From: Paracidovorax avenae
GTDB taxonomy: Bacteria; Pseudomonadota; Gammaproteobacteria; Burkholderiales; Burkholderiaceae_C
Length of the DNA: 64,000 bases
NCBI RefSeq assembly: GCF_040892545.1
Contig: NZ_CP156079.1
Span: 3,817,501-3,881,500, forward strand
Direction of reading: 5' to 3'
The position numbers and the translations under genes were made by a program. This document shows, piece after piece, positions 17,624-26,761 of this stretch. Position 1 is the stretch's first letter, and each line of letters starts with the position of its first letter. Under the pieces are notes generated by a model. The model saw only the letters and a program-made list of their open reading frames with translations, was not told where the DNA came from and did not search any database.

Positions 17624-19402
17624 TCAGAACGACTCCCAGTCGCCTGGCGCGCCCTGGACTGCCATGGCGGGGGCCGCCATGAGGCCTGCCGTGGCGGCTG
17701 CGGGTCGCAACGCGGGCGTGCGGGCGGGCGCGCGCACCTTCGCCGGAGACGGCTTGCGGGCAGGCATGGCGGGGCGGGCCGCCGCCGCGACAGGCACCGC
17801 GGGCGCCGCCGCCACGGAAGGTGCCACGGCCACCGCCGCCTGCGGGGCATCCGATGCCAGCCGGAACACGCTGACGGCCTGCACGAGGTCCTGCGCCTGG
17901 GAACGCAGGCTGGAGGCGGCGGCGGCCATCTCCTCGACCAGTGCAGCGTTCTGCTGCGTGGTCTGGTCCATCTGGGTGACGGCCTCGCCCACCTGTGCGA
18001 CGCCTGCGCTCTGCTCGCTGCTCGCCGCGCTGATCTCGCCCATGATGTCGGTCACGCGGCGGATGCTGCCCACCACCTCGGTCATGGTGCTGCCGGCCCG
18101 GTCGGCCAGTTGCGCGCCGCTTTCCACCCGCTCGACGCTGGCGGTGATGAGTTCCTTGATTTCCTTCGCCGCGCCGGCGCTGCGCTGCGCCAGGCTGCGC
18201 ACCTCGCCCGCCACCACGGCGAAACCACGGCCCTGCTCGCCGGCACGCGCGGCTTCCACGGCGGCATTCAGGGCCAGGATGTTGGTCTGGAAGGCGATGC
18301 CGTCGATGACGTTGATGATGTCGGAGATGCGCCGCGAGCTTTCCGAGATGCCCTTCATGGTGTCCACCACCTGCGACACCACCGTGCCGCCCTGCTCCGC
18401 CACGCCGCTCGCGGCCTGGGCCAGCTGGTTGGCCTGGCGTGCGTTGTCCGCGTTCTGCGCCACCGTGGAGCCCAGTTCCTCCATGGAGGCGGCGGTTTCC
18501 TCCAACGCGCTGGCCTGGCTTTCCGTGCGGGACGAGAGGTCGGAATTGCCCTGCGCGATCTGCATGCTGGCCGAGGCGACCGATTCGCTGCCCTGGCGCA
18601 CGCGGGACACGACGGTGGCGAGCGCCGTGTTCATGTCGCGCAGGCTTTCCAGCAGCAGGCCGACTTCGTCGCGGGCATGGATCTCGATGCGCCGGGTCAG
18701 GTCGCCCGCAGCCACCGCCCGGGCCACATCCACCGCCCGGGCGATGGGACGGGTGATGGAGCGGGTCACCCACAGGCCGAGCAGCACGGCCACCACCACG
18801 GCCAGCGTGGTCCCGCCGACCTCCACCGCCAGGGCCGTGGCACGGGCGTCTTCCGCCTCGGCCTGGCGTACATCGAGCAGGTCGCGTTCGGCCTTGGAGA
18901 ACTCGGCCTGCATGTTCCGGAAGCCGTCCATCGCGGCTTTGTCGCGTGCCTTGCCGAACTCGCTGACGAAGGCCTCCATCGGGATCTTGCCGGCATCCAC
19001 ATCGCGGCGCATGTCCTGCAGCGACTGCATCACGGCGGCGAAGTCCACCTGGCGGGCACGCAGCACGTCGAGCCGTTTCTGCTGCTCCGGGTTGTCCGCG
19101 GTGAGCGTGCGCAGCGATTGCCAGGCGGAGTCGAAAGTCTCGCGTCCCTGGTTCCACGGGCCGAGGAAGGCCGTGCTGCCCGACAGCAGGTAACCGCGGG
19201 CGCCGGTCTCCATGTTGACCACGCCCAGCAGCATCCGCTGGGCCTCCTCCAGCACCTTGTAGGTGTGGATGTTCATGCTGGTGGCGGCCTTGATGTGGTT
19301 CTGGCTCTGGATGGCCACGCCGATCACCACCAGGAAAATCGCGATGACGCCGCCGAATGCCAGCGCGAGCCGTCGGCCCAGGGGCCAGTGGGAAATGTTC
19401 AT
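17624..19402 (-). CDS. CHASE3-type methyl-accepting chemotaxis protein with CheR-binding tail
   Basis: A 592-residue chemoreceptor. Membrane segment 1 lies at about residues 11-32. A periplasmic helical domain contains [13 protein letters not shown], the hallmark of CHASE3. Membrane segment 2 (about 190-212), HAMP and a signalling hairpin nearly identical in core sequence to the other receptor follow. After an Ala/Pro-rich linker the protein ends DWESF, matching the xWxxF pentapeptide that tethers CheR and CheB. It can therefore probably be methylated efficiently and assist tail-less receptors. A sigma-28-like site lies about 100 bp upstream. The gene sits between pbpC and a SnoaL-like gene, with no obvious functional link. 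Confidence 0.9.
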   Translation of the reverse strand: MNISHWPLGRRLALAFGGVIAIFLVVIGVAIQSQNHIKAATSMNIHTYKVLEEAQRMLLGVVNMETGARGYLLSGSTAFLGPWNQGRETFDSAWQSLRTLTADNPEQQKRLDVLRARQVDFAAVMQSLQDMRRDVDAGKIPMEAFVSEFGKARDKAAMDGFRNMQAEFSKAERDLLDVRQAEAEDARATALAVEVGGTTLAVVVAVLLGLWVTRSITRPIARAVDVARAVAAGDLTRRIEIHARDEVGLLLESLRDMNTALATVVSRVRQGSESVASASMQIAQGNSDLSSRTESQASALEETAASMEELGSTVAQNADNARQANQLAQAASGVAEQGGTVVSQVVDTMKGISESSRRISDIINVIDGIAFQTNILALNAAVEAARAGEQGRGFAVVAGEVRSLAQRSAGAAKEIKELITASVERVESGAQLADRAGSTMTEVVGSIRRVTDIMGEISAASSEQSAGVAQVGEAVTQMDQTTQQNAALVEEMAAAASSLRSQAQDLVQAVSVFRLASDAPQAAVAVAPSVAAAPAVPVAAAARPAMPARKPSPAKVRAPARTPALRPAAATAGLMAAPAMAVQGAPGDWESF

Positions 19403-19501
19403 GGAAGTACCGCTTTCGTGCAGCGACGCCGCGCCATGCAGGAAGGGCCGGCCCCGGCCCTCGCCACGCGACATCCGTGGCCAACATCCGTCATGGGAGC
19501 A

Positions 19502-19528
19502 CGATCGGGATACTAAAGTTACAAATTA
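19502..19528 (-). promoter_or_regulatory. Possible sigma-28 (flagellar) promoter for the CHASE3 chemoreceptor
   Basis: On the minus strand TAAT is followed by exactly 15 bp and CCCGATCG, against the TAAA-N15-GCCGATAA consensus (3 of 4 and 5 of 8 matches with correct spacing). It overlaps a perfect inverted repeat (TACAAAT, 7 bp, ATTTGTA; 19520-19540). Match quality is modest. Confidence 0.35.
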
Positions 19529-19605
19529 ACGCGATTTGTAGGCATTCGGCGTACATCACTGTCGCGTTCAGACGCACAGAAGGCGTACGCCGATGGCCCT
19601 TCTCT

Positions 19606-20100
19606 TCAGTTCTTCGTGGCCGCGTCCCAGTGTTCGGCGATCTGTCCGTCCTGGATGCGGAACATGTCGAACCATGTGGTCGTATAGGTCTGCCCCGCGT
19701 TCTGGGGATCGGGCAGGCTGCGGGCGAAGACCAGGGTGACCATGTCGCCCTCGGCGAGGATGCGCACCAGCGGAGCCTTCACCCGGGGCTGGATGGGCGA
19801 GCGCGGCGTGACCTGCGCCAGGAATTGCTTGAAGGGCTCGCGGCCCGTGGCCACCAGCGGGTTGTGCTGGATGTAGTCCTCCTTCATGTAGCGGTCGGCC
19901 AGCTCCACCTGGCCGGACTCGAACACTTCCCGCCAGAAGTCGTACACCAGCCGCTTGTTGTGCGCGAGGATCGGGTTATGGGACCACAGCAGCTTGTCGT
20001 GGTTCGGTTCTTCCGCCACGGGTACCTGGGCGTGGGCGGAAAGGCACACGGCGGCCGCGCAGGCCAGCGCGGCGCGGGAGAGCAGCAGTTTCACGGTCAT
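19606..20100 (-). CDS. Exported SnoaL-like (NTF2-fold) protein
   Basis: A 164-residue protein. Residues 1-24 form a signal peptide ending AHA-Q. The mature part is an NTF2-like alpha+beta barrel of the SnoaL type: NKRLVYDFWREVFESGQVELADRYMKEDYIQHNPLVATGREPFKQFLAQV, then VTLVFARSL, TTTWFDMFRIQDGQIAEHWD. The YIQHNP and EHWD segments contain residues usually in the cavity. Such proteins are annotated as ester-cyclase or aldol-catalysing relatives; catalysis is not established and the periplasmic location is unusual for a polyketide-type enzyme. It diverges from the DUF3079 gene and precedes the chemoreceptor gene by about 200 bp. Confidence 0.72.
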   Translation of the reverse strand: MTVKLLLSRAALACAAAVCLSAHAQVPVAEEPNHDKLLWSHNPILAHNKRLVYDFWREVFESGQVELADRYMKEDYIQHNPLVATGREPFKQFLAQVTPRSPIQPRVKAPLVRILAEGDMVTLVFARSLPDPQNAGQTYTTTWFDMFRIQDGQIAEHWDAATKN

Positions 20101-20259
20101 CTCATCTCCTGTCGGGTTGAAACGGCCGGGTTATACGGAACATTCCTCCTGACGGAAAGATGATGTCTGCAAACCATGTCAGCAGGTGTGCCGGCTTGAT
20201 GCAGGGCAAGGCACGTTCCGGCCGGAGGAGCAGACTGCCCCGGTACCTCTCCATCGACC

Positions 20260-20496
20260 ATGGCCCGGAAATTTCCCGAACATCCCGCCCGCCCGGAACG
20301 CATCTGCTGGGGCTGCGATCGCTACTGCCCGGCCGAGGCGCTGGCGTGCGGCAACGGCTCGGAGCGCACGCCGCACCCTGCGGAGCTGTTCGGCGAAGAC
20401 TGGCTCGCATGGTCGCCTGCGGGCGTGCCGCCGGACGGCGATGCCACGCCGGACCCGGGCCAGGCACCGGTGCGATCGCCAGAGACTCACGAATAG
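20260..20496 (+). CDS. DUF3079 small Cys-rich protein
   Basis: A 78-residue cytoplasmic protein. The first 50 residues (ARKFPEHPARPERICWGC, DRYCPAEALACGNGSERT, HPAELFGEDW) match the DUF3079 family as I remember it. Four cysteines in CWGCxxYC and LACG could bind a metal such as zinc. The tail is acidic and Pro-rich and probably disordered. Function is unknown. It is transcribed alone, opposite to the alpha-2-macroglobulin gene downstream (46 bp convergent gap) and the SnoaL-like gene upstream. Its short length makes it easy to miss. Confidence 0.78.
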   Translation: MARKFPEHPARPERICWGCDRYCPAEALACGNGSERTPHPAELFGEDWLAWSPAGVPPDGDATPDPGQAPVRSPETHE

Positions 20497-20542
20497 CGGG
20501 GCCGGTGCGCTGGAGCCAGCGCAGCCAGCCCGCCCCTGCCCG

Positions 20543-23500
20543 TCAGCGCGCGGCTTCCACCTTCATGCGGGGGTTCGGCGTTTCTCCGAACATCTCGGGC
20601 GCGTACATCGCCTCCACCCGCGTGGGCGGAAGCGCGAACTCGCCGACATTGTTCAGCCGCACGGTGTACTCGGCCGTGAGCGATCCCTTGGACACGTACT
20701 CGTAGTAGCCGCGCCAGGCCTCGAAGCTGCGCTCCTCGTAGGCCAGCCAGCCGCTGCCGCCACTGCCGCGCTTCTCGCCCTGCGTCGCGATCTCGGAGTC
20801 GCGCCCCAGGCCGTTGCCCAGGATGGTGGCGCCGCCGGGCACCGGGTCGGTGAGCACCACCCAGGTCATGTCGGCAGTGGAAGTCACCTCGAGTTTCACG
20901 CGCAGCACGTCGCCGCGGGTGTACCGGCCGGCCACCGCCTGCTCCACGGGCGTGATGGTCTTCTTGACGGTGTAGCCGGCGGAGAACGGCGCCTTCAGCT
21001 GCACCGCGGCCACCGACTGCAGCGTGAGCCAGGGCTTGCCGGTGCCTTGCTGCGTCACAGTGAGCGTCTCCTTGCCGCCCGAGGTGCTCCAGGGCAGGAA
21101 CATGCCGTTGTTGGTCAGGTTGCCGGGCGACGCGGGGGCACCGAACCACGTAGTCTGGTGCGGGGCGCCCGCGGCATCGGCGGTGGAGACGCGGCCCACC
21201 TTGCTCCAGTCCACGCTGGCGGTGTTGCCGCCCATCGCCGCGCGGGTGAACCCGGTGACCGGCGTGGCCTCGAACTTCGCGCTGAATTTCTCCAGCGCCA
21301 GGCCGCCCCAGAGGTTGGCCGTGGTGGTGTGCCAGGCGCCGCCCTGCTGCCGCGCGATGAAGCCGTTGGCCAGGCGGCCCATGTCGTCCTTCCAGGCCGG
21401 ATCGTCCATCACGGCCAGCATGAGCCGCGCCGTGTTCACGTCACCGTTCTGCATGAGCCACCACCAGTAGTCGTCCTGCTCGGAGCTGAAGATCAGCTTG
21501 GTGCCCTGGTAGGACAGGCGGGACTTGAGGATCTGGGTGGCCTCCGCCATGCGCTGCTCGCGCTGCGGTGCATCGGTCACGCGCCGCAGTATGTTCAGCC
21601 AGTCGATCACGCTGTGCGTGGGCCACTGGTTGGGCGCCACGGTGATGGACGACAGCATGCGGCCCGTGGCCTTGCCGTAGCGCGACAGCGCCTCGATCGC
21701 GGCGAGCTTGCGCATGTCCAGGTCCTTGCGCGGGCTCCAGAAGTCGCGCTGGATGCGGCCTTCCACGAAGGCGATCAGGCCGCGTTCCATCGGCGCACGC
21801 ACTTCCGGAGAAAGCGCGAAGGCCGGGTCGATGGACGAGGCCTCGTGCGTGGCCGCGAGCAGGTAGGCGGTGAGCGTGTCGCTGCCGCGGTTGCCGCTGC
21901 CCGCCTGCGGCGGGAAGTAGCTGGCGAGCCCGTCGCCGTCCAGGTAGGTGGGCAACTGGCCCACCACGGTCTGCCACAGCTTGCCGTCGCGCAGGCCCAC
22001 GGCCTTGCTGGTCTTCTGCTCCAGGCAGAGGAACGGGTAGTTGGCGAACCAGTCGCGCACGCCCGGCAGGCCCTCGGCGAGCTTGGGCTGCACGGACATC
22101 TTCAGCCCCCCGCGGCCGGGGATGGCGTCGGCGGGCGGCTTCACGTCGATGCCGAAGCTGCCGTCCACCTGCACGAGGGTGGCCTGCTGCACCGTCAGCG
22201 GCACGGCCGGCACGAGCCGCTGCGTGGCCTTGAGCGCATCGCGCGCGCCGGCGGCGCCGGGCGTGGTGTCGCGCGCCTCGATCTCCCACAGGATCGCCTC
22301 GGCCCGCGTGCGGGCGAGCTGCGCGGGCGCGGTCACGTTCCAGGCCACCTCGCGGGATTCGCCGGCCGGGATGTCCACGGTCTGCTTGTCCAGCGAGAGC
22401 AGCGTGGCGCGCGGTGCCACCTCGACCTTCATGGCCGCCTTGGTGGTGTTGCGCAGCGTGAACTGGGCGCGGAACTGGTCGTCCTCGCGCACCAGCGGCG
22501 GCAGGCCGCTGATGATCTGCAGATCCTGCGTGGCCCGTATGCTGGTGGAGCCGGTGCCGAACTGGCCCGTGCCCGCATCCGCCACCGCGACGATCTTGAA
22601 GGTGGTGAGGGCATCGTTCAGCGGCACGGTGACCTGCGCGCGGCCGTTGGCGTCCAGGCGCACCGCAGGCTGCCAGAGCAGCAGGGTATCGAGCAGCTCG
22701 CGCGTCTGCGCGCGCCCGCCACCGCCGCCTGCCGGCACGGCCTTCTTGCCGTAGTGGCGCCGCCCGATGATCTCCATCTGGGCAGTGGAGGTTTCCACGC
22801 CCCAGGCACGCCGCTGCAGCATGGCGTCCAGCAGGTTCCAGCTGGTGTTGGGCATCAGTTCCAGCAGGGCCTGGTCCACCGCGGCCACGGCCACCTCGGC
22901 GTTCGCCGCGGGCTTGCCGTCGGGCAGCGTGGCGGCGATGGTGACCAGCGCCTTGCCGCGCACCGGGTAGCTCTCCTTGTCGGCCGTCACCTTCACCTCG
23001 ATGCGGTGCGCCTTGGCGCCCACCTTGATCTCGGCCAGCCCCAGCCGGTAGGCGGGCTTGGACAGGTCCACCATGGCCGTGGGCGCGACGTATTCCTTGC
23101 CCTCGTACCAGAAGGCCGTCCACCACTCGCGCGGCGCCTTGAAGCCCCACGTGAAGAAGCTGTACCAGGGCACCTCGCGCAGCCGTCCGCGCAGCGCGAG
23201 CACGCTCACATAGACGTTCGGGCCCCAGCCTTCCTCGATCTTGAGCTGCACCGTCGGATCCTGGCCATTGAGCTGCACCACGCGCATGTCGATGATGCCC
23301 TCGCGCTCCACGCTCACCAGCGCCGTAGCCTGGCGGAACGGCATGCGCACCTGCAGCCGGGCGGTCTCGCCGGGCTGGTAGCTCTTCTTCTCGGGCAGCA
23401 GGTCGATGCGGTCGTGGTCTTCGCCGCCGAACCACAGCTCGCCCTGCCGCGTCACCCAGACCGATGCGGCCGCCTCGGACTGGTTGCCGTCCTTGTCGCG

Positions 23501-26500
23501 CGCGGTGGCCACCAGTTCGACCTCCCCGGCCTCATCGAGCCTGGCCTCGCACAGCACCAGCCCGCGGCTGTCGCTCTTGCCGGTGCACACCGTTCCCAGG
23601 TCCTTGGTCTCGGTCTTGTTGTCGTAGCTGTAGAAGCCGCCCACCATGCGCTTGCGGCTCGTGGTGGTGATGCGGGCCACGGCCTGCACCTGCACGGGCA
23701 CGCCCTCCTGCACCTTGCCGTCCAGGCCGAGCGCCAGGGCCTGGAAGCGGATCTTCTGCGCGGCGGACACCCAGCCCTCGGTCTTGATGCCGGCCACCAC
23801 CGCGGCCGGCCAGACCGTCTGCGTGCTGCGCAGGGTCTGCACTTCGCCGTTGGGGTCGGAATACGTGGCTTCGAGCACGAGGTCCTGCGCGCGGCGGGAA
23901 TTGGGAATGTTGTCGATCGCCACCTTGCCCGCGCCGTTGCGGTCGAGCGTCACGGCCAGCTTGTCGGCGATCACGCGCGCATCATCGGCCGAGGCGGGCT
24001 CCTCGTCGTCGCCGCTGTTTCCGCCCTGGGGCTGCGCGCCCTTGCGGCGCGGCGGCTCGAAGCTGAAGGCGTCGAAATCGGGGAACTGCAGCGGCTTGCC
24101 GCGCACCATTGCCGATACGCGCACGGGCAGGTTGGCCGCGCCGCCACCGGACACGTAGTTCACCTGCACGTCCGTGGGCACCGAACGGGGGCGCACCAGC
24201 GGCTTCTTGTCGGCCGGCGCGATGCGGCCTTCCAGCACGGGCAGGCGGAACTCCTCCACGCGGAACTCGCCGGAGGTGAAGCTGCGGCCACGGCGGACGT
24301 CGTCCCCGCGCAGTTCCACGCTGTACACGCCCAGCTTGGCCGCGGGCGGCAGCGCGAAGGTGCTCTCGGCGCTCAAGCCCCCCGTGGGCGTGCGGCGCCA
24401 CTGCAGCGGCTGGGTGAATTGCTGGCCGCTGCCCACGTGGGTGATGGCCAGCGTGTGCGGCTCGGCATCAGGCAGGCCGAAGCCCTGGCGGTTCTGCGTG
24501 CGCAGGATGTGCTTCATCGACACTGTCTCGCCCGCACGCAGCAGCGTGCGGTCGAAGATGGTGTGCGCTATCTGGTCCGGCTCGGGCTGGCTGCTCGTGG
24601 GCACGTTGAAGCGCCATGGCTCGATGCCGCGCTGCCAGTCGCTCCAGGTGAAGGCCATGTCCTGCACGCCGTCGGCGCCCTGGGCGCGCGCGCTCACGAA
24701 GTAGGCATTCATGCCCTCCAGGCCGTCACGGCCCGTGCACGAGGGCGGCTGGGGCGACAGGCCGTCGAAGCGCGCGATGCCCTGGGCATCGGTGGTCGCG
24801 GTGGCCAGTTCGCGGCCGTCGCAGCCCGACACGCGCACCACCGCACCCGGCACCACCTGTCCCTTGTCGAGCGTGGTGACCCAGGCCGCGGCATTCTCGC
24901 GCCCCAGCTTGAAGTGCACGCCCAGGTTGGTCACGAGCGCGGAGGTGCGCACGTACATCGTGCGCCCCGCACCGTGGCGCTCGTCCAGCAGCGAGCGGCC
25001 CAGCATCGGCGAGGCGATCTCCACCACGTGGAAGCCCGGCGGCAGCGGAATGCCGACCACCTCGAACGGGCGGGGATCGCCGCTCGCCGGGCGCGGCAGG
25101 TCCAGCACCTTGGCACGGGGCTGGCCGCCGAGCAGCGACACCATGCGCGACTGCACCGTGTCCTTGCCCTCGTCCTGCAGCACCTGGGGCAGCGGTCCGC
25201 GCACGTCACGGCTCGCCTCCCGGCGCGTCACCAGGTAGTCGTCGTACCGGCGCACCCGGCGGTACCACGCGATGATGTCCGCATCGGCCGTGGGCTGGAA
25301 GGTGCTCACCTTGCCCGCTGGCGCCGGCGCGGCCGCGGGTGCGGAGGCGCCGGGGGCGGCTCCGGCCGCCAGGCCCTGCACGCGCAGGTCCGCCTCGACA
25401 TTGCGCAGGGTGACGGGCAGCAGGGCCGGCCCCTTGTCCCCTTCCGCGAAGCGCTCGACCACGCCGAACGGCGAAGCAGCGAACTTCGCCAGCGGCGGCA
25501 TGGGGCCCGTGGACACGGCCAGCGGGAAGCTGTCTGCATTGCGCAGCGGCCGGCCCGACGCATCCTTGAAGTCCTTGGGCAGCTCCAGCCGCATGGCGGT
25601 CTGCGGCGCGAAAGGCGGCATGAACTGCACGCTGTTGACCACCGTGTCGCCGTCGCCCTCGCCGTCCAGGCGCGGCTTGAGGGTTTCCTTGTCGGACTTC
25701 AGCCGGATCGCCTCGGCGAGCTTGCGCGGCACGGGCGCGTTGAACGACAGGCGCATCGGCCGGATCGGCAGACAGGCCGCCTGCGCGTTCTCGCGCTCGC
25801 AACCGAACTCGGCGCTGAAGGGCTCGCGCACGGTGTAGCCGTAGCGGCGCTCCACGGTGTTGGGCACCCCGTTGGGGGTGGCCACGCCCTGGCCGTACAC
25901 CAGCTGCACTTTGGAGCCCGACGTGAGCCGGCGGTTGCAGGCCAGCGACGCATAGCGCAGGGGAGCCTGCTTAGCCGCGTTCTCCAGGCCCAGCGAAGTC
26001 AGCAGCGCGGCGCGCTCCGTGCCTTCGATGAGGCGCACCGGGATGCGCTCGCCCACGTCCTCGGCCACGCACCAGACGTTGGCCTTCACGCTCTCCAGGG
26101 TGGCCGGGCCGCTCAGCTGCAGCAGGAAGAACTGCTCCTCGTCGATGGGCTGGTAGGTACCGGGGCGCACGCTTTGCACGAAGGGGCCGCCGGTATTGAA
26201 CTGGTAGCGCACCGTGCCCGACAGGGCGGAACCGCTGGCGGACTTGAAGCCGGCGCGGGCCGTGGCCGTGCAGCGCGTGCCGGGCGGCAGGTCCGCAGCG
26301 AAGTCATACACCCACTCGCGCTCGCCGGTCCAGCGGCCCGTGCCCTTGGACGCATCGCCGCCGCAATCCACGGAGAACGGCGCGGGAGCCTTCGGATCGC
26401 CGAAATTCACGGCGGCGGCGTCGAACTTCACCACCACCTGCCGCACGCGGGCCACCTCGCCCTGCGGCGAAAAGCTGGAGACGGACAGGGCCTGCGCGGC

Positions 26501-26566
26501 CCCGGCCGAGGCCAGGCCCAGGAACGCGGCCAGCGCCGCGCGGACGAAATGCGTCGTTGTTGTCAT
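20543..26566 (-). CDS. Bacterial alpha-2-macroglobulin (YfhM-type), periplasmic
   Basis: A 2007-residue protease trap. The signal peptide (AALAAFLGLASAGAAQA) lacks a lipobox, so the protein is probably soluble in the periplasm, whereas E. coli YfhM is a lipoprotein. After several macroglobulin-like domains and a bait region come FKIVAVADAGTGQFGTG (A2M domain) and a thioester motif CLEQ (Cys1514-Gln1517) in the complement-like domain. It ends in a receptor-like domain (YTVRLNNVGEFALPPTRVEAMYAPEMFG). At 2007 residues it is longer than the usual 1500-1650, with extra N-terminal domains. Family members trap invading proteases and typically pair with PBP1C, whose gene lies about 3 kb downstream on the same strand. 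Confidence 0.92.
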   Translation of the reverse strand: MTTTTHFVRAALAAFLGLASAGAAQALSVSSFSPQGEVARVRQVVVKFDAAAVNFGDPKAPAPFSVDCGGDASKGTGRWTGEREWVYDFAADLPPGTRCTATARAGFKSASGSALSGTVRYQFNTGGPFVQSVRPGTYQPIDEEQFFLLQLSGPATLESVKANVWCVAEDVGERIPVRLIEGTERAALLTSLGLENAAKQAPLRYASLACNRRLTSGSKVQLVYGQGVATPNGVPNTVERRYGYTVREPFSAEFGCERENAQAACLPIRPMRLSFNAPVPRKLAEAIRLKSDKETLKPRLDGEGDGDTVVNSVQFMPPFAPQTAMRLELPKDFKDASGRPLRNADSFPLAVSTGPMPPLAKFAASPFGVVERFAEGDKGPALLPVTLRNVEADLRVQGLAAGAAPGASAPAAAPAPAGKVSTFQPTADADIIAWYRRVRRYDDYLVTRREASRDVRGPLPQVLQDEGKDTVQSRMVSLLGGQPRAKVLDLPRPASGDPRPFEVVGIPLPPGFHVVEIASPMLGRSLLDERHGAGRTMYVRTSALVTNLGVHFKLGRENAAAWVTTLDKGQVVPGAVVRVSGCDGRELATATTDAQGIARFDGLSPQPPSCTGRDGLEGMNAYFVSARAQGADGVQDMAFTWSDWQRGIEPWRFNVPTSSQPEPDQIAHTIFDRTLLRAGETVSMKHILRTQNRQGFGLPDAEPHTLAITHVGSGQQFTQPLQWRRTPTGGLSAESTFALPPAAKLGVYSVELRGDDVRRGRSFTSGEFRVEEFRLPVLEGRIAPADKKPLVRPRSVPTDVQVNYVSGGGAANLPVRVSAMVRGKPLQFPDFDAFSFEPPRRKGAQPQGGNSGDDEEPASADDARVIADKLAVTLDRNGAGKVAIDNIPNSRRAQDLVLEATYSDPNGEVQTLRSTQTVWPAAVVAGIKTEGWVSAAQKIRFQALALGLDGKVQEGVPVQVQAVARITTTSRKRMVGGFYSYDNKTETKDLGTVCTGKSDSRGLVLCEARLDEAGEVELVATARDKDGNQSEAAASVWVTRQGELWFGGEDHDRIDLLPEKKSYQPGETARLQVRMPFRQATALVSVEREGIIDMRVVQLNGQDPTVQLKIEEGWGPNVYVSVLALRGRLREVPWYSFFTWGFKAPREWWTAFWYEGKEYVAPTAMVDLSKPAYRLGLAEIKVGAKAHRIEVKVTADKESYPVRGKALVTIAATLPDGKPAANAEVAVAAVDQALLELMPNTSWNLLDAMLQRRAWGVETSTAQMEIIGRRHYGKKAVPAGGGGGRAQTRELLDTLLLWQPAVRLDANGRAQVTVPLNDALTTFKIVAVADAGTGQFGTGSTSIRATQDLQIISGLPPLVREDDQFRAQFTLRNTTKAAMKVEVAPRATLLSLDKQTVDIPAGESREVAWNVTAPAQLARTRAEAILWEIEARDTTPGAAGARDALKATQRLVPAVPLTVQQATLVQVDGSFGIDVKPPADAIPGRGGLKMSVQPKLAEGLPGVRDWFANYPFLCLEQKTSKAVGLRDGKLWQTVVGQLPTYLDGDGLASYFPPQAGSGNRGSDTLTAYLLAATHEASSIDPAFALSPEVRAPMERGLIAFVEGRIQRDFWSPRKDLDMRKLAAIEALSRYGKATGRMLSSITVAPNQWPTHSVIDWLNILRRVTDAPQREQRMAEATQILKSRLSYQGTKLIFSSEQDDYWWWLMQNGDVNTARLMLAVMDDPAWKDDMGRLANGFIARQQGGAWHTTTANLWGGLALEKFSAKFEATPVTGFTRAAMGGNTASVDWSKVGRVSTADAAGAPHQTTWFGAPASPGNLTNNGMFLPWSTSGGKETLTVTQQGTGKPWLTLQSVAAVQLKAPFSAGYTVKKTITPVEQAVAGRYTRGDVLRVKLEVTSTADMTWVVLTDPVPGGATILGNGLGRDSEIATQGEKRGSGGSGWLAYEERSFEAWRGYYEYVSKGSLTAEYTVRLNNVGEFALPPTRVEAMYAPEMFGETPNPRMKVEAAR

Positions 26567-26761
26567 GGATATGCGAGCAATGGCGCGGCCCCGGGGGCGC
26601 AGCGGCCCCCAAACGGCGGCTGCGGGAGCGGCAAACCCCGGGAGGTTAGCCCATCGCCGGGGGACGGGGCACGCTGCCGTCCGCTGAGTTGTAAACGGCC
26701 TACACACCCCGTCCGCGGGATGCCCGCACAATGGCGCGGCGCCCGGAGCGCCCTCCACTCC

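Noticed and set aside
14371..17682. A plus-strand frame of 1103 codons across the DMT permease and pbpC genes
   Set aside because: It is antisense to two recognised genes, with Gly/Arg/His-rich translation and no domain pattern.
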